64,000 bases of DNA from Rhodocyclales bacterium (GCA_016235745.1 JACRJA010000006.1:1-64000), one strand, 5' to 3'; shown: positions 1-9,744, numbered from the stretch's first letter. Numbers and translations: made by a program. Notes: generated from the letters alone by a model not told the origin.

Positions 1-168
1 GACGCAGGCGCGCCGTACCTCTCGGAGCACTACCGCAACCTCATCAGCGACTGGAGCCGCAAGCTGCATGTGCTCGAAGCCTTCAACGGCCAGTACTTCT
101 TCAACCTGCCCGAACAGAAGAGCCAGACCGACAGCGCCAACGATCCATTATGGGAGCGGTCAGCATGA
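1..168 (+). CDS. C-terminal 55 residues of an unidentified protein (5' end outside window)
   Basis: An open frame enters from the left edge and stops at TGA 166-168. The visible tail is hydrophilic with an aromatic stretch (AFNGQYFFNLP) and ends DPLWERSA. I do not recognise the family. The stop codon overlaps the ATG of the next frame in an ATGA arrangement, as in translationally coupled genes, so it was probably the upstream member of an operon whose downstream part was destroyed by the insertion at 256. No function is assigned. Confidence 0.4.
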   Translation, partial: DAGAPYLSEHYRNLISDWSRKLHVLEAFNGQYFFNLPEQKSQTDSANDPLWERSA

Positions 169-255
169 GCGCCGAACACTTTGCCCAGACCAGCAACCAG
201 ATCAAAGGCAAGGTGACGATGATCTTCATCACGAACCAGGTGCCCAAGGGACTTA
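165..255 (+). pseudogene. Fragment resembling the tail of a type I secretion ABC transporter ATPase, cut by an IS
   Basis: The frame from ATG 165 gives SAEHFAQT, then KGKVTMIFIT and NQVPKGL. This resembles the region just after Walker B in HlyB/PrtD-type ATPases, where the H-loop normally reads FITHQ-PKGL. Here the switch histidine is Asn, which would impair ATP hydrolysis. The frame runs into the IS630-type element at 256. Fusing the two flanks across the target site does not give a convincing continuation, so the locus was already rearranged or the match is to a short remnant. Alternatively it is the start of an unrelated gene coupled by ATGA to the upstream frame. The family call is from recalled motif patterns only. 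Confidence 0.45.
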
Positions 256-1300
256 TTAACCCGGCAGCAAAACACCCGATTGAACGATGTATCCCAGGGT
301 TTTATGTTTGAAATAGTCTTTTACCCGCTCCGGCGTGTGTTGCACCTACTGCAGGAAGGCGTGCGCTTTTTCTCGCAGCGTCTGCGTGTCGCGGGTGCAA
401 TCGAGCCGCCGCAGCTCGGTCTTGAGGTCACGGTTGAGCCACTCATCGGGGTTGAGCCCGGGGGCGTAGGGCGGCAGGTAGAAGCGTTCGATGCGCTCGA
501 GGTTCGCCTTGACCCACTCGCGTACCGCCCGGGCGTGATGCACCGCAAGGTGGTCCACGATCACGAAGGCCTTGCGCGGGGCAGTGTCCGCCGCCAAACG
601 CTCGAGAAAGTCGCGAAAGCGCTCCGTGTCGATGGGTACTTCCTGCCATCCGCCCCGGGTGGGTCAGTGCCGAGCTCAGGGTGAGCTTCGTGCGCTGCGA
701 GGCTTGCGCCCGCACCGGCGTCTTGCCCGGCGGGGCGTAGCCCCGCACCCCGTGCGCGTCTTGCGCTACCGCCGTCTCATCGGCCCAATAGATCAGCGCA
801 TCTTCCTTCTTGGCCCGCTCGGCGATCTGGGGATCAACCTCTTGCTGCCCTCGCCGCAGCGCCGCCGCATCTTGTTCGATCGCCCGTTTCATCGGCCGCT
901 GCGGCCTCAAGCCCCAGCACTGCAGAGACAGGCTCACCGTGCGCCTCGGCAGCTCTATGTCACACCGCCCACGCACCGCGCCTCGCGTGTCCACTGCGCC
1001 CGTTCGATGCCGTGCTGCGAGGGCGTATTGTGCAGCAGCACCTCCAGGATCCGGCGTTCTTGCTCCGAGCTTGAGCCGCCTGCCCTCGCCCTTGGCCCGC
1101 CCCCGGCGCCGGTCTTGCAGCCCCGCTTCTCCTGCCTGCTGAGAGCGCTTGGATCCGCCCAGGACCGTCGTCAGATACCCTTACACCCGCCGTGCGATCT
1201 CCTTCCACGTCAGGTTCAACTCCTCCCGCAGCCGCATTGCCATGCGGCGTTTCTCCTACAGCACTTCACGAGGCAGCTTGCGGGGGTCGATCTTTTCCAT
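256..1300 (-). pseudogene. IS630-family transposase, multiply frameshifted and interrupted
   Basis: Reading leftwards from ATG 1300, the N-terminal helix-turn-helix portion (REELNLTWKEIARRV) is interrupted by in-frame stops. A middle piece carries the first catalytic Asp (IYWADETAV, then YAPPGKTPV). The C-terminal piece has VIVDHLAVHHA and LPPYAPGLNPDEWLNRDL, the DDE-type signature of IS630 with the second Asp and the final acidic residue. A TAG at 346-348 stops this last frame, which otherwise continues (VKDYFKHKTLGYIV) to TAA at 256-258 in the terminal repeat. No single open frame encodes a functional protein. Confidence 0.85.
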
Positions 1301-1366
1301 GATCATCAAATCTCATGAATAGAAACGGATCGGGTCCGTATATCGTAAGTCATATTGCCGGGTTAA
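256..1366. mobile_element. IS630-family insertion sequence, complete ends, dead transposase
   Basis: The element is 1111 bp and bounded by perfect 11-bp inverted repeats, TTAACCCGGCA at 256-266 and its reverse complement at 1356-1366. The dinucleotide TA lies immediately outside each end (254-255 and 1367-1368), the target duplication expected for IS630/Tc1-mariner elements. The only gene is a degraded transposase on the minus strand whose true stop codon lies inside the left inverted repeat. Ends and target duplication are intact, so the element could still be moved in trans by an active relative. Confidence 0.85.
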
Positions 1367-1466
1367 TAGTGCAAGTGGCTGCGGTGCATGGGCAGTGCAG
1401 CGAAGGCGGCCATTGCGTAATACCAGCAAAAATGGCCGTTTACGCAGATACAGCAAGCGCAAGCAG

Positions 1467-2667
1467 CTACTGTTTCACAAGCATCCGCTGCCGCGCTGCG
1501 AGCCACAGCAGGCCCAGCGCCACGAGCGCGATGGGCGCGAGTGAGCCGTAGTTGAGCAGCACCCAGCCCTGCGTGGTCACGAGCGCGCCCGAGGAGAATG
1601 AAGTCACGGCCATGGTGGCGAAGACGAAGAAGTTGATCGCCGCCTGGGCGCGGTCTTTTTCTTCGGGGCGGTAGGCCTGTACGGCGAGCGTGGTGCTGCC
1701 CGTGAACAAAAAGTTCCAGCCCACGCCGAGCAAAAACAGCGCCACGCCGAAATGCCGCAGCTCCAACCCCAGCAGCGCCACGCCCACGCAGGCAAGGTTG
1801 AGCAGCACGCCCACGGCCATGATGCGCACGGCGCCCCAGCGCTCGATCAGGCGCCCCGTGAAGAAGCCCGGCGCGAACATGCCGATCACGTGCCATTGCA
1901 GCACCTGGGCCGAGTCGTCGAAGCTGAAGCCGCAGACCTGCATGGCCAGCGGCGTCGCGGCCATGAGCAGGTTCATGACGCCGTAGCCCAGCGCCGCGCC
2001 GAGCACGGCCACGGCAAACGCCGGCTCGCGCAGCAGCTCGGCCATGCTGCGGCCTTCGGCTGGCGCTGCGGCGGTCGCGCCCTTTTGCGCTGTTGACGGC
2101 TGTGCCATCGCAGGAAAACGTATGCCCGCCATGCAGGCCATGGACAGCAGCGCCACGCCCACCAGGGCCAGGTACGCGCCCGCAAAAGGCACGGCAAACA
2201 GGGTGCGTGTGACGCGCGCCAGGTAGGGCCCGGCCACGGCGCCGATCAACCCGCCCGCCAGCACGAGCGAGACGGCCCGCTCGCTCGCGCGCGTGCGGCG
2301 ACGCCAGTTCGACCGCGGCAAAGCGGTACAGCTGCGCATTGGCGTTGTAGTACCCTGCCACCACGGTGGCCGCGCACAGCAGCCAGAACTGCCGGCCCAC
2401 CGCCGCCCAGGCGCACAGCAGGGCCGACAGCAGCGCCACCAATAGCCCCGCCTGAAACGAAGCCTTGCGTCCCCACTGCGCCTGGCTGCGCGCCACCAGC
2501 GCGGTCGAAAACGCCCCGCCGACCACATAGCCCATCACCGGCAGCGTGGCCATCCAGCCCTGCGGTGCAAGCTGCAGCCCCACGAGCCCGTTGATGGCGA
2601 TGAAAACGACGTTGTTGGTCAGGAAAAGACCCTGGCACAGCGCCAGCAGCGCAAGGTTTTTGTTCAT
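1467..2667 (-). pseudogene. MFS transporter gene broken by a 4-bp tandem duplication
   Basis: The first half from ATG 2667 (NKNLALLALCQGLFLTNN) encodes the N-terminal membrane segments of a major facilitator protein. The second half lies in another frame (from SLVLAGGLIGAVAGPYLA to QRMLVKQ, stop TAG 1467-1469) and encodes the remaining segments, including the typical central cytoplasmic loop. The frames meet near 2279-2290, where the minus strand reads GCGAGCGAGCGG. Removing one AGCG unit joins them as ARERAVSLVLAGG, which is what the family would show. Total restored length is about 400 residues, normal for a 12-segment MFS carrier. Substrate is unknown. It lies between two IS remnants. Confidence 0.8.
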
Positions 2668-2692
2668 AACGAAGGAAAAAGATCGCTAGGAG

Positions 2693-3543
2693 AGCCTGTC
2701 GGACATAAAAATTCAAAAATCTGGGAGACTTTAAATTTGCTTAAAAAATAGTCATTTCGATCGCTATTTTGCAGGAGTTCACATTTTTGCACGATATTTC
2801 CTCCCCTTATCCAGCGTTTGGACGCAGTACTGAGGTTCCCCCGGTTTTTCGTCTTCCAAAAGGTAGGGTTCATGCTACCAGTTTTTCATCGTTTTGAGCG
2901 CTGATCCAGTCTTTCAGGAACTGGGGCGGCAACCTGTAGCCGAGGGCCAAGTGACGCCGTTTGCGGTTGTAGAACATCTCATTTACTCGAAGATGTCCGC
3001 CGTGGCCTCGGCCTATGTGGTGTAGCGGCGGACATGCACCCGCTCGTTCTTCAGGCTGTTGAACTAGCTCGCGCTGGGCGCGCTGTCCCAGCAATTTCCC
3101 TTGCGGCTCATCGAGAAGATCATGCCATACTCGGCGAGCTTGTCCTGGAACGCCCGGCTGGTGCATTGGCTGCCCCGATCCGAGCGGTGCAGCACACCGG
3201 TCATCGGCTTTCGGTGGAACTTTGCCATTATCAGCGCATCGGTCACGATGTCCGCTGTCATGCGCGGCTTCAGCGACCAGCCGAGCACTTCGCGGTAGAG
3301 TCTGTGCAACCAGGACTGGCTCCTTGGCGAGCATGCCCACCGCCTGCCCTTTCTTCACCCGCTCGATCGCCAGTTCCTTGAACTCAGCGGGGTATTCCTG
3401 CTGCGGTAGCTTCATCGCCTTCCTGTCCAGGGTGACTGCGATTTTACGTCCCCCTGGGAAGACTATTTTTCGGGGGAAGCTCACTATTTTTTTCAGGATA
3501 TTCAAAGTCTCCCAGATTTTTGAATTTCTGTGTCCAACAGGCT
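2693..3543. mobile_element. IS3-family deletion derivative with about 55-bp inverted ends
   Basis: The left end (2693 on) and the reverse complement of the right end (3543 back) match over about 55 bases. They begin AGCCTGT-GGACA and share an exact core of 24 bases covering 2711-2734. Only 851 bp separate the ends, against roughly 1.2-1.5 kb for complete IS3 elements. Transposase pieces on the minus strand show the missing part is internal. No convincing target duplication is visible. The right end stops one base from the yaaA stop codon, so the insertion is immediately downstream of yaaA. Confidence 0.75.
2870..3415 (-). pseudogene. IS3-family transposase remnant (OrfA start fused to degraded OrfB end)
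   Basis: From ATG 3415 the first ~30 codons are OrfA-like (KLPQQEYPAEFKELAIERV). Within a few codons of 3315 the sequence jumps to the catalytic part of OrfB: VLHRSDRGSQCTSRAFQ and MSRKGNCWDSAPS, the rve-type DDE core. Further frameshifts follow before the conserved C-terminal FYNRKRRHLALGYR at about 2950 and the TAA at 2870. The C-terminal half of OrfA and N-terminal half of OrfB are deleted. Not functional. Confidence 0.8.
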
Positions 3544-3544
3544 G

Positions 3545-4330
3545 CTAGACCGCCTTGCGCCGGAACACCGGCCGATCCGGGCTCGAGGCCGCGGGATCGT
3601 AGGCATAGCCTTCGAGCGAGAAGTCGAGCAGATCCTCCACACGCTCCGCCCGTTTCAGGGCCGCATGGCGCGCCATCAGTCCGCGGGCGCGCTTGGCGTA
3701 GAAGCTGATGATCTTGAAGCGCCCGCCCTTCCAGTCCTCGAATACGGGGCTCACCACGCGCGCGGCGAGCGCTGCGGCGTCCACTGCCTTGAAGTATTCC
3801 TGCGAGGCAAGATTGACGAGCACGGGTCTGCGCCCGGCCGCCGCCTCGGCTTCGAGCAGCCGCCGCAGAGCCGACGTCACCGTCTCGCGCCAATAGGCAT
3901 AGAGATCGCGCCCGAGCGGATTCTCCAGCCGCGTTCCCATCTCCAGGCGGTGTGGCAGGATGCGGTCGAGCGGGCGCAGCACGCCGTAGAGCCCGGAGAG
4001 GATGCGCAGGTTCTCCTGCAGCCAGGCGATCGCCGCCGCAGGCAAGCTCGCCGCCTCCAGCCCCTCATAGACGTCGCCCGCATAGGCAAAGAGCGCCGCC
4101 TTTGCCTCTCCGGGCGCATGCTCGGGCGACCAGGCGGCGTAGCGCCCCACGTTCAGCGCCGCGAGCTGGTCGGACAGATCCATCAACCCCTGCACCTCGG
4201 CTGGCGTCAGCCGCCGCAGCCGCTCGACGAGCTCCTGCGCCCGATCGAGAAACTCCGGCAGCGTCGTCTCCGCCACCGGCGCCGGGGAGGAAAAATCCAT
4301 CGCCTTGGCAGGGGAAATCACGAAAATCAT
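3545..4330 (-). CDS. yaaA: Peroxide stress protein YaaA (DUF328)
   Basis: 261 residues, the usual YaaA length. It begins [13 protein letters not shown], matching the family N-terminus (ISPAK...D), followed by LSDQLAALNVGRYAAW, AYAGDVYEGL, LSGLYGVLRPLD and, near the end, VNLASQEYFKAVD and KIISFYAKRARGLMARH, all conserved blocks. In E. coli YaaA limits free iron and oxidative DNA damage during peroxide stress; the fold binds DNA. The start overlaps the upstream methylase stop by 4 bases (ATGA), so it is the last gene of the long rpsB-led run. The stop codon is one base from the IS3 remnant end, but the C-terminus (VFRRKAV) looks normal. Confidence 0.93.
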   Translation of the reverse strand: MIFVISPAKAMDFSSPAPVAETTLPEFLDRAQELVERLRRLTPAEVQGLMDLSDQLAALNVGRYAAWSPEHAPGEAKAALFAYAGDVYEGLEAASLPAAAIAWLQENLRILSGLYGVLRPLDRILPHRLEMGTRLENPLGRDLYAYWRETVTSALRRLLEAEAAAGRRPVLVNLASQEYFKAVDAAALAARVVSPVFEDWKGGRFKIISFYAKRARGLMARHAALKRAERVEDLLDFSLEGYAYDPAASSPDRPVFRRKAV

Positions 4331-5145
4331 GCATCTGCTCCTTGAGTGGTTGGCCAAACCCGCTGCCGCACCGCCTCGAACAGGCACACGGCGGCCGCCG
4401 CGGCGACGTTGAGCGACTCCATCGCCCCTGGCATGGGGATGTGCACCCGGGCATCGGCCGCGGCGAGCCACTCCGGGCGCACGCCGGCGCCTTCCGCACC
4501 GAAGAGCCACAGCGCCGGCGCTGTCAGCTCCAGCGCGTAGAGCGGCACAGCGTCGGCCGCGAGCGCCGTGGCGAAGACGCGGCCGCGGCGTGCGGCGAAC
4601 CAGGGTGCGGGATCGTCGATCGAGACAAGGGGCAGCACGAAGTGCGCCCCCATCGCCGCGCGCAGCACTTTGGGCGCCCAGGGGTCGGCGCACCCTGGCC
4701 CGAGCAGCACCGCGCCCACGCCCGCGGCGGCGGCGGTGCGCAGGATCGCGCCGACGTTGCCCGGCTCCTGCACGCCATCGAGCAGCACGAGATCGCGCCC
4801 GGCAAGTTCTTCCGGCGTGAGCGCCAGCGGACGGCGCGCGAACCGCGCCACGATACCCGACGGCGTCTCGGTCGCGGCAAGCGCGCGAAAAACCGGGGAA
4901 GCGACGCGAACACGCGCGCAGGAGGAGGGAAGCAAGGCGAGCACAGCGGCGAAGCGCCCTTCCCGCCCCTCCTCGACGAACACCGCCTCCGGCATCCAGC
5001 CGGCCTGCAGCGCCGCGGTGAGCAGGTGATCGCCTTCGAGCACGAGCCACGGCGCGCGCTTGCGAAAGGACGATTCGTTCAACCAGCGCCGGATCGCGCG
5101 CACTTGGGGGTTGTCGCGCGAGCGGACCTCCTGCCAGCCGCTCAT
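4327..5145 (-). CDS. TrmH/SpoU-family RNA 2'-O-methyltransferase
   Basis: 272 residues. An N-terminal substrate-binding region (about 1-100, with [13 protein letters not shown]) precedes the SPOUT catalytic domain with the three class motifs: [35 protein letters not shown] and [19 protein letters not shown]. These form the knotted SAM site and the Asn-Glu-Arg set used for ribose 2'-O methylation of rRNA or tRNA. The exact target nucleotide cannot be read from sequence, so no RlmB/TrmH symbol is given. It overlaps rnhB upstream and yaaA downstream by 4 bases each. Confidence 0.9.
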   Translation of the reverse strand: MSGWQEVRSRDNPQVRAIRRWLNESSFRKRAPWLVLEGDHLLTAALQAGWMPEAVFVEEGREGRFAAVLALLPSSCARVRVASPVFRALAATETPSGIVARFARRPLALTPEELAGRDLVLLDGVQEPGNVGAILRTAAAAGVGAVLLGPGCADPWAPKVLRAAMGAHFVLPLVSIDDPAPWFAARRGRVFATALAADAVPLYALELTAPALWLFGAEGAGVRPEWLAAADARVHIPMPGAMESLNVAAAAAVCLFEAVRQRVWPTTQGADA

Positions 5146-5720
5146 CCTTCGCATTCCTTGGCCGCCGCACGCACCGGGGCGAAACTGCGGCGATGCTCGG
5201 GACAGGGACCGAGCCGCGCGAGCGCCGCCAGATGTGCGGCCGTGCCATAGCCCTTGTGTTGGGCAAAGCCATACCCGGGATGGCGCGCATCCAGGGCCAC
5301 GAGCCGCGCGTCGCGGTGCGTCTTGGCGAGGATCGAGGCAGCCATGATGGCCGGTTCGAGCGCATCGCCGCCGACGATCGCGCGCACCGGCACCTCCAGC
5401 GCCGGCGCCTGGTTCCCGTCTACGAGCACCTCGTCCGGCCTCAAAGGCAATGCCGCCACGGCGCGCGCCATCGCCCGCAGCGTCGCGCGCAGGATGTTCC
5501 ATGCATCGATCTCCGCGGCCGAGGCCTCGGCCAGCGCCCAGGCGAGCGCCGTGGCGCGGATCTCGGCGGCGAGCCGCTCGCGCCGGCGCGGGCTCAGTTT
5601 CTTCGAATCGTTGAGCCCCGGGAGCGACGCATTCGGCGGCAAGATCACCGCCGCCGCCACCACCGGCCCTGCGAGCGGCCCGCGACCGGCTTCATCCACC
5701 CCGCAGATGAGGGTCGCCAT
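5142..5720 (-). CDS. rnhB: Ribonuclease HII
   Basis: 192 residues. The protein begins with [20 protein letters not shown], the RNase HII signature carrying the first two catalytic acids (Asp-Glu of DEAGRG), followed by LNDSKKLS and the later DGNQAPAL and [11 protein letters not shown] motifs with the other acidic residues. It removes RNA from RNA-DNA hybrids and excises misincorporated ribonucleotides. The ATG at 5720 is preferred because GGAGG lies eight bases upstream. The in-frame ATG at 5726 overlaps the lpxB stop as TGATG but has the same GGAGG only two bases away. The lpxB-rnhB order is common in Proteobacteria. Confidence 0.95.
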   Translation of the reverse strand: MATLICGVDEAGRGPLAGPVVAAAVILPPNASLPGLNDSKKLSPRRRERLAAEIRATALAWALAEASAAEIDAWNILRATLRAMARAVAALPLRPDEVLVDGNQAPALEVPVRAIVGGDALEPAIMAASILAKTHRDARLVALDARHPGYGFAQHKGYGTAAHLAALARLGPCPEHRRSFAPVRAAAKECEG

Positions 5721-5725
5721 CGTCA

Positions 5726-6889
5726 TCACCTCCCGAGCCGTGGGCCGAAGCGCGCCAGGATCGCCTCGCGTGCCCGGGAGGACATGTCCTGGCGCAGCAT
5801 GAGGTGCAGTTCGGTGAAGCGCTCGACGAGCCGCGCGCGCGCCGGCGCGTCTTCGAACCAGCGCAACACCGCCGCGGCCAGATTGGCGGGATTCGCCTCG
5901 TCCTGCAAGAGCTCCGGCACCACCGTCTCGCGCAGCAGGATGTTGGGCAAACCCACCCACGGCAGATAGGCCATGCGCCGCAGCAGACGATATTGCCACG
6001 GATTCATGCGGTAGGCGATCACCATCGGACGCTTGAGGAGCGCCGCTTCCAGCGCCGCCGTGCCGCTGGCGAGCAGCACCACGTCGGCCGCCGTCATCGC
6101 CTCGTGCGCCCGGCGCGGCAGCACGCGCACCCCGAGCTCGGGCGCCTCGGCCAGGGCTTCGGCGACGCGGGCATCGCCCAGGGCGTTCGCCGTGGGCAAG
6201 AGCAGCACCAGATCGGGCAGCGCCTGACGCAGACGCGCCGCCGCGGCGAGAAAAACCGGCAGAAGATGCCGCAACTCCCCCTCGCGGCTGCCCGGAAGGA
6301 GCGCCAGCACCGGCGCCTGCGGCGCGATGCCCAGCGCCGCCCGGGCCCCCGCCTGGTCCGGCGCGAGCGGCAGCCGATCGGCGAGCGGATGGCCGACGAA
6401 GCGCGCTTCGATCCCGGACTCGGCATAGAGCTTTGGTTCGAAAGGAAAAAGACACAGCATCAGATCGACGGCGCGGGCGATCGTCTTCACCCGCCCGCGG
6501 CGCCAGGCCCAGATCGAGGGGCTGACGAAGTGCACCGTGCCGATGCCGGCGCGTTTGAGCCGCACCTCCAGCCCGAGGTTGAAATCCGGCGCGTCGATGC
6601 CGATGAAGAGGTCCACCGGCGGCGTCGCGAACGTGCGCGCGAGCTCACGGCGAAAGCGCGCGAGCTGGGAATAACGCTTGAGCGCATCGACGAAGCCATG
6701 CACCGCCAGAGGCTCGTAGGACCAGCGCGCCTCGAACCCCTGGGCCTGCATCGCCTCGCCCCCCACACCCCAGAAACGCGCCCCGGGCAGCGCTGGGCGC
6801 AGTCCCTCGAGGAGCAGCCCCCCCAAGAGGTCGCCCGAAGCCTCGCCGGCCACGAGCGCGACCGAAGGCGTTTCAGCGGACGATGCCAC
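5726..6889 (-). CDS. lpxB: Lipid-A-disaccharide synthase
   Basis: 387 residues, typical for LpxB. The N-terminus has [15 protein letters not shown], the family signature. Further blocks are [28 protein letters not shown] and [11 protein letters not shown], then [10 protein letters not shown] in the C-terminal GT-B half. It is a peripheral inner-membrane enzyme joining UDP-2,3-diacylglucosamine and lipid X to give the lipid A disaccharide. The start is GTG 6889, overlapping lpxA by 17 bases. It follows lpxD-fabZ-lpxA in the normal order. Confidence 0.96.
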   Translation of the reverse strand: MASSAETPSVALVAGEASGDLLGGLLLEGLRPALPGARFWGVGGEAMQAQGFEARWSYEPLAVHGFVDALKRYSQLARFRRELARTFATPPVDLFIGIDAPDFNLGLEVRLKRAGIGTVHFVSPSIWAWRRGRVKTIARAVDLMLCLFPFEPKLYAESGIEARFVGHPLADRLPLAPDQAGARAALGIAPQAPVLALLPGSREGELRHLLPVFLAAAARLRQALPDLVLLLPTANALGDARVAEALAEAPELGVRVLPRRAHEAMTAADVVLLASGTAALEAALLKRPMVIAYRMNPWQYRLLRRMAYLPWVGLPNILLRETVVPELLQDEANPANLAAAVLRWFEDAPARARLVERFTELHLMLRQDMSSRAREAILARFGPRLGR

Positions 6890-7655
6890 GGCCCGGCTGG
6901 GTGAGGAAGTCGACGAGCGGCTGCAGCTCCGGCTGCTCGGCGGCCAGTTCGGCGATCCGTTCGCGCGCCTCGGCGAGCGTCAATCCGCTGCGGTAGAGGA
7001 GCTTGTAGGCGCGCCGGATGGCGGTGATCGCCTCGGGCGAGAACCCCCGCCGGCGCAATCCCTCGGCGTTGATACCGTGCGGCGCGGCAGGGTTGCCCGC
7101 CACCGTCACGTACGGCGGAAGGTCTTGCAGCAGCACCGTGCCCACGCCGCAGAAGCTGTGCGCCCCCACGCGCACGAACTGGTGCACGCCGGTAAAGCCG
7201 CCGAGGATCGCCCAGTCCCCTACGACGACATGGCCCGCGAGCGTGGCGTTATTGGCGAAGATCGTGTGATTGCCCACCGCGCAGTCGTGCGCCACGTGCA
7301 CGTAGGCCATGATCCAGTTGTCGTCGCCCACGCGCGTCTCGCCGCCGCCCTGCACCGTGCCGACGTTGAATGAGCAGTATTCGCGGATGGTGTTGCGATG
7401 CCCGATCGTCAGACGCGTGGGCTCCCCCGCGTACTTCATGTCCTGCGGCACCTGCCCTAGCGAGCAGAAGGGGAAGACGCGATTGTCCTCCCCCAGCGTC
7501 GTATGCCCCTCGAGCACGCAGTGCGCCTCGATCCGCGTGCGCGCGCCGATCGTCACGTGCGGGCCGATCACGCAGTACGGACCAATGCTCACTCCCTCGG
7601 CGAGCTCCGCGTCGGCGGCGACGATCGCGCTCGGGTGAATGTCGACCGCGCTCAT
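6873..7655 (-). CDS. lpxA: UDP-N-acetylglucosamine acyltransferase
   Basis: 260 residues. Left-handed beta-helix hexapeptide repeats fill the first two thirds, with the catalytic His in [16 protein letters not shown] and the family block [19 protein letters not shown]. The C-terminal helices carry [13 protein letters not shown]. It transfers the 3-hydroxyacyl chain to UDP-GlcNAc, the first step of lipid A synthesis, in the cytoplasm as a trimer. ATG 7655 ([11 protein letters not shown]) is chosen because it overlaps the fabZ stop by 4 bases and matches the family start; upstream in-frame starts would lie inside fabZ. Confidence 0.97.
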   Translation of the reverse strand: MSAVDIHPSAIVAADAELAEGVSIGPYCVIGPHVTIGARTRIEAHCVLEGHTTLGEDNRVFPFCSLGQVPQDMKYAGEPTRLTIGHRNTIREYCSFNVGTVQGGGETRVGDDNWIMAYVHVAHDCAVGNHTIFANNATLAGHVVVGDWAILGGFTGVHQFVRVGAHSFCGVGTVLLQDLPPYVTVAGNPAAPHGINAEGLRRRGFSPEAITAIRRAYKLLYRSGLTLAEARERIAELAAEQPELQPLVDFLTQPGRGIVR

Positions 7656-8092
7656 TTCAGGCCTTTTAGCGCGCACATGAGCTGCGCCTGCGCCGCCACC
7701 TCCTCGCCGACGCGGGCCGTGGCCGAATACTTGGAGATGCCGCGCACGTTGCGCAGCAGCTCCACTTCCAGCAGGAGTTGATCCCCCGGCACCACCGGGC
7801 GGCGAAAGCGCGCCTCGTCGATGCCGGCGAAATAGACGATGGAATCGGCATTAGGGCGCGTGCCCATGGTCTCGAAGGAGAGCACGGCCGCGGCCTGCGC
7901 GAGCGCTTCCAGGATCAGCACGCCCGGCATCACCGGCGCGTGCGGGAAATGCCCCGGGAAAAAAGGCTCATTGATGGTGACGTTTTTCAACGCCAGGATG
8001 CGCTTGCCCACCTCCATCTCGAGGACGCGGTCGACGAGAAGGAACGGATAGCGGTGCGGCAGATACTGCAAGATCTGTTCGATGTTCATCAT
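7652..8092 (-). CDS. fabZ: (3R)-hydroxyacyl-ACP dehydratase FabZ
   Basis: 146 residues, hotdog fold. [16 protein letters not shown] is the family N-terminus. [26 protein letters not shown] carries the catalytic His (in PGHFP) and Glu (in EALAQ). It dehydrates 3-hydroxyacyl-ACP in fatty acid elongation and competes with LpxA/LpxD for that pool, which explains its place between them. Two tandem ATG codons (8092, 8089) are possible starts; the first is used. It follows lpxD by 44 bases and overlaps lpxA by 4. Confidence 0.96.
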   Translation of the reverse strand: MMNIEQILQYLPHRYPFLLVDRVLEMEVGKRILALKNVTINEPFFPGHFPHAPVMPGVLILEALAQAAAVLSFETMGTRPNADSIVYFAGIDEARFRRPVVPGDQLLLEVELLRNVRGISKYSATARVGEEVAAQAQLMCALKGLK

Positions 8093-8136
8093 GTCGCAGG
8101 GCTCGCGGCAGGAAATCGGGGAAGACGGCGAGGATA

Positions 8137-9177
8137 TCAGTCCTCGCCGGAAAGTTCGGCCAGGCGCTTTTCCAGGCGGCGGATGCGCTCGGCCATCGCG
8201 TCGAGATGGCGCAAGTGGGCGAAGTTGCGCCGCCACTCCTCGTAGGGCTGCAGCGGGATGCCGGCGCCGTAGACCCCGGGCTTGGTGATGGGCTTCATCA
8301 CACCGGAGCCAGCCATGATGGTCACGTCGTCGCCGATCTCCACGTGCCCAGCGATGCCGACCTGCCCGCCCAGACGGCAGCGGCGGCCGATGCGGGTGCT
8401 GCCGCCCACGCCGACGCAGCCGGCCATGGCCGTGTGCGCCCCGACGTGGCAGTTGTGCCCGATCTGGATCTGGTTGTCGAGGATCACGCCCTCCTCGATC
8501 ACGGTGTCTTCGAGGGCACCGCGGTCGATCGAAGTATTCGCCCCGATCTCCACGTCGTCGCCGATCACCACCCGCCCGAGCTGCGGGATCTTCACCCAGC
8601 GCTCTTCCTCACCGTCCCAGGCGAAGCCGAAGCCGTCGGCGCCGATCACCGCTCCCGAATGGATGCGCACGCGTGCACCGAGCACGCATCCCGGGTAAAT
8701 CGTGACGTTGGCGGCGATGCGGCAATCCGGCCCCACGCTGCTGCCCGCCCCGATCACGCTGCCCGCCCCGATCACCGTGCGCGCTCCGACGCGCGCCCCG
8801 GCTTCCACCACCGCGTTGGGTCCGACGGCGCAGCTCGGATCGACCTCGCCCAGCACCACTGCGCTCGGATGCACCCCCGGGACCACCTCCGGCTCGGGGT
8901 GCAGCCACTGCGCCGCCTTGGCGTAGAGCAGGTAAGGGTCCGCCGCGAGCACCAGGGCCAGATGAGACGGCGCGCGCTCGGCGAACTGCGGCGCGAGGAT
9001 GACGGCGCTCGCGCGGCATTGCGGCAGGCGCGCGAGATACTTCGGCTGCGCCACGAACGTGAGATCACCCGGCTGGGCGGATTCGAGCGCGGCGACGCGG
9101 CGCAGCACGAGCGCGGGATCGCCGCGCACCTCGACGCCGAAGCGCTCGGCCAGCGCCCCCAGCGTATGCTCAACCAT
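8137..9177 (-). CDS. lpxD: UDP-3-O-acyl-glucosamine N-acyltransferase
   Basis: 346 residues. An N-terminal uridine-binding domain (1-100, with [15 protein letters not shown]) is followed by a long hexapeptide-repeat helix ([20 protein letters not shown], then [20 protein letters not shown] with the catalytic His) and a C-terminal helix. It adds the N-linked hydroxyacyl chain in lipid A synthesis. Start ATG 9177 overlaps the skp stop as TGATG. A GTG one codon earlier is possible. Confidence 0.97.
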   Translation of the reverse strand: MVEHTLGALAERFGVEVRGDPALVLRRVAALESAQPGDLTFVAQPKYLARLPQCRASAVILAPQFAERAPSHLALVLAADPYLLYAKAAQWLHPEPEVVPGVHPSAVVLGEVDPSCAVGPNAVVEAGARVGARTVIGAGSVIGAGSSVGPDCRIAANVTIYPGCVLGARVRIHSGAVIGADGFGFAWDGEEERWVKIPQLGRVVIGDDVEIGANTSIDRGALEDTVIEEGVILDNQIQIGHNCHVGAHTAMAGCVGVGGSTRIGRRCRLGGQVGIAGHVEIGDDVTIMAGSGVMKPITKPGVYGAGIPLQPYEEWRRNFAHLRHLDAMAERIRRLEKRLAELSGED

Positions 9178-9683
9178 CACTGCCCCGCCGCCTCGAGCGC
9201 CTTGATGACCTGATCGGTGATGTCGATGCGCGGGCTGGCGTAGACCGCATCCTGCAGCACGAGGTCGTACTTGCCGTCCTCGGCCACTTTCTTGATCGCC
9301 TTGTTGGCCTGATCGAGCACGCGGGCGAGTTCCTCGTTGCGCCGCTGGTTGAGATCCTCCCGGAACTCGCGCTGCTTGCGCTGGAAGTCGCGGCTCATCT
9401 CGGCAAACGCCCGCTCCTTGCGGCTGCGCTCGCTTTCGTTCATCGAAGCACCCTGGCGCTCCAGCTCCTGCTGCAGCGCCTGCAATTCATCGGCCATGCG
9501 CTTCAACTCGCGGTCGCGCGGCTCGAACTCCTTCTCCAGGCGCTTTTGCGCCGCCACCGCCGGCGGAGCCTCGCGCATCAAGCGCTCCGAATTGACGAAC
9601 CCGATCTTGGCCTCCGCCCAGGCCATCGCGCTCGTCAGGCCCAGCGACAACGCCACCAACACCGCCACGGATTTTCTCTTCAC
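9177..9683 (-). CDS. skp: Periplasmic chaperone Skp/OmpH
   Basis: 168 residues. A Sec signal peptide (VKRKSVAVLVALSLGLTSAMAWA, cleaved after AWA) precedes KIGFVNSERLMREAP, the Skp N-terminus. Residues about 50-135 are highly charged and helical (ELKRMADELQALQQEL, RDFQRKQREFREDLNQR), forming the tentacles that cage unfolded outer-membrane proteins before BamA. The end (DLVLQDAVYASPRIDITDQVI) is family-typical. Start GTG 9683 has GAGG six bases upstream; longer in-frame starts would run into the repeat. It is separated from bamA by 254 bases holding a dispersed palindrome, unlike the tight spacing elsewhere in this run. Confidence 0.94.
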   Translation of the reverse strand: MKRKSVAVLVALSLGLTSAMAWAEAKIGFVNSERLMREAPPAVAAQKRLEKEFEPRDRELKRMADELQALQQELERQGASMNESERSRKERAFAEMSRDFQRKQREFREDLNQRRNEELARVLDQANKAIKKVAEDGKYDLVLQDAVYASPRIDITDQVIKALEAAGQ

Positions 9684-9710
9684 GCTGACCTCTCTCTCGT
9701 CTTCACTGGC

Positions 9711-9744
9711 ATTACACAAATGGGCACATTACACAAATGGGTAC
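9711..9744. repeat. Two 17-bp tandem units at the edge of palindromic repeat copy 1
   Basis: The unit ATTACACAAATGGG(C/T)AC occurs at 9711-9727 and 9728-9744. The second copy runs into the left terminal inverted repeat of the palindrome (starting 9739). The first copy retains GGGCAC, the consensus start of that terminal repeat in other copies. The duplication therefore contains 11 bases of flank plus 6 of element end. Confidence 0.85.

Noticed and set aside
1315..1551. Plus-strand frame after the IS630 element as continuation of the interrupted gene
   Set aside because: Joining the flanks across one TA does not give a sequence matching the secretion ATPase family, and most of this frame lies opposite the MFS pseudogene.
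9711..9744. Possible start of a CRISPR array
   Set aside because: Only two 17-bp units directly adjacent with no spacer; no array and no cas genes anywhere in the window.
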